Assembly: GCA_026990815.1 (NCBI GenBank)
Contig: JALXCS010000098.1
Span: 1 to 7,278, forward strand
Direction of reading: 5' to 3'
Source: Methylomonas sp.
Lineage (GTDB): Bacteria; Pseudomonadota; Gammaproteobacteria; Methylococcales; Methylomonadaceae
Length of the DNA stretch: 7,278 nt
Below the pieces are notes generated by a model, which made no database searches, had not been told where the DNA came from, and saw only the letters and a list, made by a program, of their open reading frames with translations. Position numbers and translations under genes: made by a program. Each line of letters starts with the position of its first letter. Position 1 is the first letter of the stretch. Positions 1 through 6,044 of this stretch are shown here, piece by piece.

Positions 1-167
1 CCCCCCAATAAACAAAAACTCTCCTCTTGGCAACTTATACATTCCGCCTAGGAAATAAACCGGGTCTCCATCCACAGCATCACTGTTATCCAGCCAGGGG
101 AACGGTTTTTTTGGACTTCTTTCAATTCAGGCTTTAGACTCGGTGATACATAAGCACTTTTATCCAC
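1..167 (-). pseudogene. Partial unrecognised gene, frameshifted at an A7 tract, running off the left edge
   Basis: On the minus strand an open frame from a possible GTG at 167-165 reads VDKSAYVSPSLKPELKEVQK and reaches an A7 run (106-112), after which it soon stops. The frame one base back is open from 105 to the window edge (35 codons) and reads protein-like, PFPWLDNSDAVDGDPVYFLG followed by GMYKLPRGEFLFIGG. Adding one A to the run joins the two halves as ...EVQKK-PFPW.... I do not recognise the family. The start is uncertain: no convincing ribosome binding site precedes the GTG, and the frame stays open further upstream into mnmH. It is divergent from mnmH. The join may reflect a real mutation, a missing base in the assembly, or -1 slippage, since A AAA AAC is in the correct phase. 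Because so little is visible, this could also be a chance open frame. Confidence 0.35.
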
Positions 168-183
168 GTACCGAAATGAAATA

Positions 184-1296
184 ATGACCAGGCAAGACAC
201 CGATAATTACCAGTATCTTTTTCTGAATGATATTCCTCTTATGGACGTTCGTGCTCCCATAGAGTTTGTTAATGGAGCTTTCCCGAATAGCCTGAATATT
301 CCTTTGCTAGATGACAAGCAGCGACAAACAGTAGGCACTCAATATAAACAACACGGCCAAGATGTCGCCATCGCATTAGGATTGGAACTTGCGACCCCTG
401 AAATTCGTAAGCAAAGGTTGCAACAATGGAAAGAATTCATCAACAATTACCCGGAAGGCTATTTATATTGCTTTCGGGGAGGACTTCGTTCCCGTACAAC
501 GCAAAAATGGCTAAAGCAACAAGGCATTGAATATCCGTTAATACATGGTGGTTACAAAGCCATGCGCAGTTACTTGTTACAGCAACTTGAAATCAGCATC
601 CAACAGATTCCTTTTTTTATCCTGTGCGGGTTAACCGGCTCTGGAAAAACCATTGTACTAAGAAAAACTTCCCATTACATTGACCTTGAAGATCTGGCTC
701 ACCACCGTGGATCTGCATTTGGCCGAAATGTGCTGGATTCTCAGCCCACACAAATCAATTGGGAAAATCAATTATCCATTTTTTGCCTAAAACATCGGTT
801 TTATAATCCTGGATCCAGCATATTACTTGAAGATGAAGGAAGATTATTGGGACGCATTGTTTTGCCAAAATCGCTTTATACAAAAATGGAGTATTCACCA
901 AGAATTTTTTTGGAAAGAGATCTGGAAGATCGTGTGCATATTATTCGAAAAGACTATATAACTGACAATTGGCCACTATATCAACAGCAATACCTCGATC
1001 AGGCCGAAAACAAATTCAATTCCTATGTGCTTAATAATCTTTTCAGAATAAAAAACCGTCTGGGAGGCCTTCTTCATCAGCTAATCAAATCCTCTTTTGA
1101 AGAAGCGCTACAACATCTGTTTGAAACTGGAGAAAGTCATTTGTTTGACGATGGTATAAGATTGTTATTAGAAAACTATTATGATCCAATGTACCATTAT
1201 CAGTTGCAAAAAAAAGCCGTTAAAATCAGTTTTAAAGGCCCAGAACCCGAAATCTTGTCCTGGGTAGATTCACATTCCAGCTTGATCCCATCATGA
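184..1296 (+). CDS. mnmH: tRNA 2-selenouridine synthase MnmH (SelU/YbbB)
   Basis: This enzyme replaces the sulfur of 2-thiouridine at wobble position 34 of tRNA-Lys, -Glu and -Gln with selenium from selenophosphate; the family is known to work through a geranylated intermediate. The 370-residue length matches E. coli MnmH (about 364), and the N-terminus (DIPLMDVRAPIEF) aligns without a gap, which supports this start. Residues about 15-135 are a rhodanese domain with catalytic Cys96 in YCFRGGLRS, equivalent to E. coli Cys97. A P-loop GLTGSGKT lies at 149-156, followed by the conserved HHRGSAFGR (173-181), the acidic LLEDEGR (about 214-220) and the C-terminal YYDPMYHYQL signature. No strong Shine-Dalgarno is visible. 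A two-codon ATG-AAA-TAA ends in TAATG, overlapping the start. The gene overlaps the selD fusion by ATGA, so the selenium donor and its user are translationally coupled. Confidence 0.95.
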   Translation: MTRQDTDNYQYLFLNDIPLMDVRAPIEFVNGAFPNSLNIPLLDDKQRQTVGTQYKQHGQDVAIALGLELATPEIRKQRLQQWKEFINNYPEGYLYCFRGGLRSRTTQKWLKQQGIEYPLIHGGYKAMRSYLLQQLEISIQQIPFFILCGLTGSGKTIVLRKTSHYIDLEDLAHHRGSAFGRNVLDSQPTQINWENQLSIFCLKHRFYNPGSSILLEDEGRLLGRIVLPKSLYTKMEYSPRIFLERDLEDRVHIIRKDYITDNWPLYQQQYLDQAENKFNSYVLNNLFRIKNRLGGLLHQLIKSSFEEALQHLFETGESHLFDDGIRLLLENYYDPMYHYQLQKKAVKISFKGPEPEILSWVDSHSSLIPS

Positions 1297-3485
1297 CTTC
1301 ATCTCCTGTATTCAAAGACCTGGTGCTAATCGGTGGCGGACACAGCCATGCGCTGGTTTTACGACAATGGGCAATGGACCCAATGCCAGGTGTACGTATT
1401 ACTTTAATTAGTCCTCAGGTATTGACACCTTATTCCGGAATGCTACCTGGCTTGATTGCTGGTCACTATCGTTTTGAACAAACTCATATTGACCTGGTTA
1501 AATTGTCGCTCTGGGCCAATATACGGTTTCTTCAGGAGAAAGTGACAGGAATTGATCCTGAAGCCAAAATTTTAAAACTGGAAAATTATCCTGACATCGA
1601 ATTTGATGTAGTTTCCATCGATATTGGTTCAACCCCTGACCTACGAATTGAAGGGGCCGCTGAATTCACCACGCCGGTAAAACCAATCAGTGAATTTTAT
1701 TGCCGTTGGCAATTGATTCAGGAGCAGGCCCATCAACAGCAAATTAAATCGTTAGCGGTTATAGGTGGCGGGGCAGGTAGTATCGAAGTCATTCTGGCCA
1801 TGGCCTATAAACTAAAATCATCTGATTTATCACTTAACTATCATCTGGTGACTGCTGCCGACAAAATCTTGCCTAACTATAACCGTATTGTTCGTCATAG
1901 AGTCATTAAACAATTGCAGCGATATCAAATTATCGTCCATACATCATCACGTGTGGAAAAAGTCAGCCAAGGCAGTATTCACTGCCAAAAACTGCAGTTG
2001 ATCAATGCTGATGAAATTATTTGGTGTACTCAGGCATCCGGATCATCCTGGCTGAAACAAAGTCCACTGGAATGTACTGATACCGGTTTTATCAAGGTCA
2101 GACAAACCTTACAGGCCTTGCATCATGAACATATTTTTGCAGCCGGCGATATTGCTGAAATGCTGGAGAATCCTAAGCCTAAGGCTGGAGTATATGCTGT
2201 CAGGCAAGCTCCAATTTTATTTCATAACCTGAAAGCAATATTACTTGACCAACCGCTACGTGGCTACAAACCACAAGACGATTTTTTAAGCTTATTGGCT
2301 CTTGGTAAAAAAACTGCCGCCGGTTCAAAATACTTTTTAGGATTTTATGGAGATTGGGTCTGGCATTGGAAAGATAGCATTGATCGTAAATTTATGGCCC
2401 AATTCCAACAATTGCCTGAACTATCAATGCTAAAACAAACAGCAGTCAACCCTAAACTAATTGCAGAAGATGAAAAAACCGAGCAACATGAGCCAGCCAA
2501 ACGCTGTGCTGGTTGCGGCGGAAAAATTGGCGCCAGCTTATTGCAGCAAGTACTTGACGAAGTGCTCGGAAATAATGCCTATAGCCCTAAGGATGCCGTG
2601 CAAATCAACCAGAAAAATGAAATTATTTTTCAAAGTGTTGACGCCATAAAATCACCTTTTCTTGATGCATGGCTGTTCGGTCGAATTACAGTAAACCATG
2701 CGCTGAGTGATCTTTATGCAATGAATCTAGCACCAGGTTCTGTGCAGCTGTTAATCACTTTGCCTTATGCCGGTCAAACTATTCAAAAACGGCAAGTAAA
2801 ATTGCTCATACAAGGTGTTGCGTCACAATTGGAAAAATTACAATGCCGTCTGCTTGGCGGCCATACTTCAGAAGCCGGAGAGCTTTCTATCGGAATTGTT
2901 GCCAATGGCACTGCTAGTGAGCAAACTTTCCATAAACACGGTTTAAAACCAGGGGACAGACTGGTATTGTCCAAACCGTTAGGTACTGGCGTGATCCTTG
3001 CTGCGGCTATGCAAAACCAATGTGAAGGTAAAACTTATAATGCCGCGCTTGAATCCATGCTGAAAGCAAATAATCAAGCCGCCCGATTGCTGAGCAAACT
3101 CAATGTAAAATCGTGTACCGATGTTACTGGTTTTGGTTTGGCTGGCCATCTGCAAGAACTCTGTATGGCGTCTTGTTGCGCTGCCAAAGTCCAATTAAAT
3201 AATATTCCGCTATTATCTGGCGCTGAAATGTTGGCAGATCAAAATATAAAAAGCAGCCTTTACTCCCAAAACCGAACAATGATTGCAGATCTAAAACTCG
3301 ACAAAAACATTAATAGCAAGGCAAAATTTGATCTACTGTTTGATCCACAAACGTCTGGAGGATTACTCGCTGGCATACCAGCCGAAACTTATAAAAAACT
3401 CGATAATAATTTTCATCAAAGTTTTTATACTATTGGCGAAGTCTGTCAGCCCGACGAATTACATGCTTGGATAGAAATAATTTAA
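1293..3485 (+). CDS. selD: Fused FAD-dependent pyridine nucleotide-disulfide oxidoreductase / selenide, water dikinase SelD
   Basis: A 730-residue two-domain protein. Residues 1 to about 380 form an NDH-2-like flavoprotein: FAD-binding GGGHSHA at 14-20, a second Rossmann motif IGGGAGS at about 157-163 for NAD(P)H, and FAAGDIAE at about 282-289 contacting FAD. Residues about 400-730 are SelD, which uses ATP and selenide to make selenophosphate, AMP and phosphate. The SelD active-site residues seen are Cys408 and Lys411 in AGCGGK (E. coli Cys17 and Lys20), Asp450 in QSVDA, Asp473 in NHALSDLYAM, Asp610 in TDVTGFGLAGHL, and the late DPQTSGGL motif. The catalytic position is Cys, not selenocysteine. 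The second Cys of the E. coli GCGCK motif is Gly here. This fusion is known in several bacterial groups; the N-terminal domain is thought to help prepare reduced selenium, but that role is inferred. The start overlaps the mnmH stop (ATGA). Confidence 0.95.
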   Translation: MTSSPVFKDLVLIGGGHSHALVLRQWAMDPMPGVRITLISPQVLTPYSGMLPGLIAGHYRFEQTHIDLVKLSLWANIRFLQEKVTGIDPEAKILKLENYPDIEFDVVSIDIGSTPDLRIEGAAEFTTPVKPISEFYCRWQLIQEQAHQQQIKSLAVIGGGAGSIEVILAMAYKLKSSDLSLNYHLVTAADKILPNYNRIVRHRVIKQLQRYQIIVHTSSRVEKVSQGSIHCQKLQLINADEIIWCTQASGSSWLKQSPLECTDTGFIKVRQTLQALHHEHIFAAGDIAEMLENPKPKAGVYAVRQAPILFHNLKAILLDQPLRGYKPQDDFLSLLALGKKTAAGSKYFLGFYGDWVWHWKDSIDRKFMAQFQQLPELSMLKQTAVNPKLIAEDEKTEQHEPAKRCAGCGGKIGASLLQQVLDEVLGNNAYSPKDAVQINQKNEIIFQSVDAIKSPFLDAWLFGRITVNHALSDLYAMNLAPGSVQLLITLPYAGQTIQKRQVKLLIQGVASQLEKLQCRLLGGHTSEAGELSIGIVANGTASEQTFHKHGLKPGDRLVLSKPLGTGVILAAAMQNQCEGKTYNAALESMLKANNQAARLLSKLNVKSCTDVTGFGLAGHLQELCMASCCAAKVQLNNIPLLSGAEMLADQNIKSSLYSQNRTMIADLKLDKNINSKAKFDLLFDPQTSGGLLAGIPAETYKKLDNNFHQSFYTIGEVCQPDELHAWIEII

Positions 3486-3512
3486 CTTTACTATAAATAC
3501 TGTTAAAACAGT
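3467..3512 (+). promoter_or_regulatory. Possible promoter with a palindromic operator-like site upstream of the DUF1835 gene
   Basis: TTGGAT at 3467-3472 and TATAAA at 3492-3497 resemble -35 and -10 boxes, but the 19-base spacing is long. Immediately downstream is a perfect inverted repeat ACTGTT-AA-AACAGT (3499-3512). Its two-base gap suits a dimeric DNA-binding protein better than an RNA hairpin, and no T-tract follows. A GGAAATTT-type weak ribosome site precedes the ATG at 3548. This is suggestive only. Confidence 0.25.
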
Positions 3513-3547
3513 CATCATAATATCGCTGTTAGGCTCTCAGGAAATTT

Positions 3548-4513
3548 ATGAAAAATATTCTAAATATCACAAACGGAGATTGCGCCGTTGAGATAATGAA
3601 AAAGGCAGGAATTTCTGGTGTTTTTTTGCCGTGGAGGGATATACTTCATGATGGGCCTGTTCCAAAAGAACTTGCTCTTGAAGATTTGTCAAAAATTCGT
3701 TCAAAGTTCATTATAAGTAAAGGTTGGGGATTACCCGAAGATATTGAGCAAGATTTCATTGATAGAGACAATGCTCTAAAGTCATTTGGTAAATATGAAA
3801 AAGTCATTTTGTGGTTTGAGCATGATCTTTATGACCAACTTCAAATATTGCAAATATTAGATTGGTTTCATTTAAAAGGTGAAAAAAAAGTCAACCTATC
3901 AATTATCTGCACAGATAAATATTTAGGATATCTTTCGCCGGATGAAATAAAGGCGTTGTTGCAATACCAAGAACCAGTTACGGAAAAACACCTGTTGCTC
4001 TCAAGTAAGGCTTGGGCGGCGTTTAGAGAAAAATCACCAGAACCTTGGTTCCAGCTATTAATTGATGATACTTCCGCATTACCATTCTTGGAAGGTGCCA
4101 TTATTCGGATGCTAGAAGAATATCCGAATTGTTCAAATGGTTTGTCTCGAACCGCTCAGCAAACCTTGAAAATAATATCAGAAGGTGAAAACCGTCCACA
4201 AAAAGTATTTAGTCGTTATCAAGAATCTGAAGATAGAAAATTTTTAGGAGACTCCAGTTTCTGGGTTATTCTTAAAGAGCTTTTGGAGTCAAAGCCGCCT
4301 TTATTGAGCCTTTCCGAGGGCGAAAAATTGACGTTACCAATCAATCCAAATCAAGAATTGACTATCACTCCAACAGGTAGAGAGGTGTTGGCTGGCAAAA
4401 GAAGTTGGCTCGAAATTACGAAGCTAGAACGTTGGCTTGGGGGTGTTCATTTAACCCCTGATAATATTTGGTATTGGGATTCAAATTCCAACTTACTTAT
4501 CAAAAAAACCTAA
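3548..4513 (+). CDS. DUF1835 domain-containing protein of unknown function
   Basis: A 321-residue soluble protein with no signal peptide or membrane segment. The N-terminal third shows the DUF1835 pattern: NITNGDCA (6-13), LPWRDILHDGP (about 27-37) and WFEHDLYDQLQI (about 89-100). The C-terminal part fits the domain that usually accompanies it (DUF3658-like): GLSRTAQQTLKII, FLGDSSFW, LTITPTGREVLAG, and a closing RWLGGVHLTPDNIWYWD. The length fits the two-domain family, and the gene appears complete. Its biochemical role is not established, so I assign none. It stands 62 bases downstream of selD in the same direction, with its own possible promoter, and need not belong to the selenium operon. 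Its stop overlaps the 3' end of the convergent CHRD gene by 14 bases. Confidence 0.85.
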   Translation: MKNILNITNGDCAVEIMKKAGISGVFLPWRDILHDGPVPKELALEDLSKIRSKFIISKGWGLPEDIEQDFIDRDNALKSFGKYEKVILWFEHDLYDQLQILQILDWFHLKGEKKVNLSIICTDKYLGYLSPDEIKALLQYQEPVTEKHLLLSSKAWAAFREKSPEPWFQLLIDDTSALPFLEGAIIRMLEEYPNCSNGLSRTAQQTLKIISEGENRPQKVFSRYQESEDRKFLGDSSFWVILKELLESKPPLLSLSEGEKLTLPINPNQELTITPTGREVLAGKRSWLEITKLERWLGGVHLTPDNIWYWDSNSNLLIKKT

Positions 4514-5224
4514 CCTCAATATGACCCACTATCATTAAGTTAAGCCAATCACTTCTGTAGGAGCGTACTTTTTTCAAACCGAATAATACAATCAGCCCTG
4601 AACCAAATAACCACAAGCCAGCAGGAACAGGGACAACATTAATTTCACCACGTAATTCTCCGAATGGAAATCCATCGGGAAATTGGGGGGGATGTACTGT
4701 GTTGGTAAAAATATCTTTGTTTGAATGAACTAGAATAAATGATTCTTCCAACAAACGATCAACAATTACATCATTACCTGGATGTATTCCCAACCAAAAA
4801 AAGCGCCCTGATCTTCTTCCAAAATAGAAACGGCGTCTCGAAAAAAAGTAAAGCCATTGCCGCTAAATGTGAATGCGCTTGAATCTGTTGCAAATGATAA
4901 ATCAATGACATTGAAACCAAAAGTACCAGGCCCATTATTTGGCAAGTGAATGTGGAACGGAGTATTGTTAGGCCCAAAACCACGCAAATCACTTTCTCTC
5001 ATACCATTGACAGTTAAGGTAATATTCCTCAACAACATTTCCTCAGTATCAAGCATAGCCTGAAATACTCCGCCGGCATCAGACGGAACACGCCCTAGAT
5101 TAGTGAAAACATCCGGATTTGAACCATTTTGATTGGAAGCTCTTAGCTCAGCGATTAACTGAATTTGAGACGCATTACTGATACCCGTAAAAAATAACAA
5201 ATAAACTAACAATATCTTTTTCAT
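4500..5224 (-). pseudogene. Secreted CHRD-domain PEP-CTERM protein, split by a -1 frameshift at a T7 tract
   Basis: The first frame (5224 to 4766) starts MKKILLVYLLFFTGISNA, a signal peptide with likely cleavage after about residue 18. A CHRD-like domain follows (FQAMLDTEEMLLRNITLTVNG, then PFHIHLPNNGPGTFGFNVIDL) and the frame terminates after GWEYIQVMM. The overlapping -1 frame carries the expected end of a CHRD domain (FILVHSNKDIF... FGELRGEI) and then a PEP-CTERM sorting signal, VPVPAGLWLFGSG plus a hydrophobic helix and basic KKVRS. The frames meet at seven T's (4802-4796 on the minus strand). One extra T, or -1 slippage on T TTT TTT after Ala140-141, gives one protein of about 241 residues. 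PEP-CTERM proteins are exported and processed by an exosortase; CHRD function is unclear. A GAGGAG ribosome site lies nine bases before the ATG. About 20 residues follow the basic cluster, an unusually long tail. Whether the gene is truly broken cannot be told from sequence alone. Confidence 0.8.
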
Positions 5225-5284
5225 TACATTTATCTCCTCAATTGTGTTTTATTATTTTTCTCACCAGAACAACAATATACCTTG

Positions 5285-5290
5285 TATGAT
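5285..5290 (+). promoter_or_regulatory. Possible -10 box in the IS110 left end
   Basis: TATGAT matches five of six bases of the sigma-70 -10 consensus and lies about 22 bases before the first hairpin of the putative bridge RNA. No good -35 is found 16-18 bases upstream. In the IS110 family the excised circle can assemble a promoter across the right-end/left-end junction, with the -35 supplied by the right end. A lone -10 here fits that pattern, but this is inference. Confidence 0.3.
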
Positions 5291-5296
5291 TAAAGT

Positions 5297-5470
5297 GACT
5301 GTGAGAAAACGTTTTTATTAGAATAGGAATTCTAGTAAAAAATGATGTGGTAGACCGATAGACCTCGGGTTCTCAAGAAACCATGTGAAAGCCATGGTCG
5401 CCACATCACCCCCCATTAACTCGAACAGTTGCCAGAAACTTAAGATTCCGTATCTACAAGGCAGAGAAAC
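5297..5470 (+). ncRNA. Putative IS110 bridge RNA in the noncoding left end
   Basis: In IS110-group elements a noncoding RNA from the region 5' of the recombinase gene guides donor and target recognition. Seen here in order: a 13-bp-arm hairpin (5312-5324 with 5329-5341, AGGA loop, one G·U pair); a large stem-loop closed by TGATGTGG (5343-5350) with CCACATCA (5401-5408), extended by GACC (5353-5356) with GGTC (5396-5399), which fits a target-binding loop; and then a smaller hairpin AACT/AGTT (5418-5421 with 5427-5430), a candidate part of the donor-binding loop. Segments CTCGGGTTCT (5364-5373) and ATTCCGTATCTACAAGGC (5445-5462) resemble, from memory, parts of the IS621 bridge RNA. Both RNA ends are estimates, and no folding was computed. 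Confidence 0.6.
5312..5341 (+). repeat. Inverted repeat with 13-base arms: first hairpin of the putative bridge RNA
   Basis: TTTTTATTAGAAT (5312-5324) pairs with ATTCTAGTAAAAA (5329-5341) around an AGGA tetraloop. Twelve pairs are Watson-Crick and one is T·G, which becomes a stable G·U pair only in a plus-strand transcript. No T-tract follows the hairpin on either strand, so it is not an intrinsic terminator. It directly precedes the target-loop-like stem, where known bridge RNAs have a 5' stem-loop. Confidence 0.7.
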
Positions 5471-5484
5471 AAGGGAATTTAATT

Positions 5485-5976
5485 ATGACGAAGATAGCCT
5501 ATCAATTCAACATTGGCATTGATGTTTCCAAACAAAAATTGGATGTTTCATATAATGATAAAGAAATAGCGGTGTTTGATAATAGCACTAAAGGGTTCAA
5601 ACAGCTTGTCAAATCGATTAAAAACAAGAAAAGTACGCGTATTGTTATAGAAGCGACGGGCGGTTACGAAAGACCATTAGCTCACTTTCTGCAAGATCAA
5701 AATATATCGATGAGTATCGTCAATGCTAAACGTGTCAGAGATTTTGCCAAGGTATTAGGTCGGTTAGCAAAAACAGATGAAATTGATTCACAGGTGATCC
5801 GTCTGTTTACTCAGACCATTAACCCTCATGTCATGGAACCAAGAAGTGAATCACAGCAATCACTTGATTCATTAGTCCATCGTAGAGATCAATTGGTTAA
5901 GCAGCGTGCTATGGAAAAACAACACCTTGAAACAGTCGTTGATAAGGATGCTAAACGCTTTCACGTTCAACAATGA
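5485..5976 (+). pseudogene. IS110-family recombinase (transposase), C-terminally truncated
   Basis: The 163 residues form the N-terminal RuvC-like DEDD domain of an IS110 transposase. Visible acidic residues are Asp13 in NIGIDVSK, Glu56 in IVIEATGGYERPL, and Asp98 and Asp101 in RLAKTDEIDSQVI. A helical segment (LDSLVHRRDQLVKQRAMEKQ) begins the coiled-coil linker, then the frame ends at HVQQ. Family members are usually 310-340 residues long. The missing part is the C-terminal (transposase_20) domain with the catalytic serine, so no strand exchange is expected. The start is supported by AAGGGA ending eight bases before the ATG. No other frame after 5976 restores the domain, which points to a deletion and not a simple frameshift. 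It lies directly downstream of the putative bridge RNA, as in the IS110 (not IS1111) subgroup. Confidence 0.9.
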
Positions 5977-6015
5977 GTAGTCTTACTATAACAACACGCC
6001 CAGTTTTTCTGAACT

Positions 6016-6037
6016 AAAAAAGCTGAAGGGGAATCAG
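6016..6037 (-). terminator. Possible weak intrinsic terminator after the tetR gene
   Basis: Reading the minus strand past the tetR stop, CTGA (6037-6034) pairs with TCAG (6026-6023) around a seven-base loop, followed after one base by six T's (6021-6016). The stem is short, so termination would be weak. The position just beyond the stop at 6045 is right for this gene. Confidence 0.25.
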
Positions 6038-6044
6038 TCTCATT

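Larger units (their letters stand above)
5270..5984 (+). mobile_element. Truncated IS110-family insertion sequence (ends approximate)
   Basis: The element is inferred from an IS110-type recombinase gene missing its 3' half plus a structured noncoding left end of about 200 bases. IS110 elements lack classical terminal inverted repeats and make no usual target duplication, so the boundaries cannot be read directly. The left limit is placed near the possible -10 box at 5285-5290. The right limit is set soon after the premature stop, since nothing downstream to 6044 looks like recombinase in any frame. The remnant lies between the CHRD gene's upstream region and the 3' end of the tetR gene. Loss of the C-terminal half should make it unable to move by itself. 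Confidence 0.75.

Noticed and set aside
2461..3194. Short open frames at 2461-2649 (plus), 2783-2974 (minus) and 2979-3194 (minus)
   Set aside because: They lie wholly inside the SelD half of the fusion gene, whose frame has clear conserved motifs, and their translations look like no known protein.
3868..4101. 77-codon minus-strand open frame
   Set aside because: It is a shadow of the DUF1835 gene with no ribosome site of its own.
4774..4992. 72-codon minus-strand open frame overlapping the CHRD gene
   Set aside because: It is a third-frame shadow; CHRD and PEP-CTERM features are explained by the other two frames.
5256..5309. Inverted repeat TTTTCTCAC (5256-5264) with GTGAGAAAA (5301-5309)
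   Set aside because: Perfect nine-base arms, but 36 bases apart and low in complexity. IS110 elements lack terminal inverted repeats and no function fits, so it is probably chance.
5312..5341. The 13-bp-arm hairpin as an intrinsic terminator
   Set aside because: T's precede and A's follow the stem on both strands, so no 3' U-tract would be made.
5343..5408. The stem-loop region read as a tRNA gene or CRISPR repeat
   Set aside because: There is no cloverleaf arm pattern or anticodon stem, and no repeated units with spacers are present.
5280..5461. CCTTGTA (5280-5286) complementary to TACAAGG (5455-5461), possibly a long-range pairing or donor-guide match
   Set aside because: Seven bases is within chance over this span, and 5280-5286 overlaps the possible -10 box and would lie outside the predicted transcript.
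6001..6025. CAGTTTTT ... AAAAAAGCTG as a bidirectional terminator
   Set aside because: The pairing is mostly A-T with a bulge and has no following T-tract on the plus strand.
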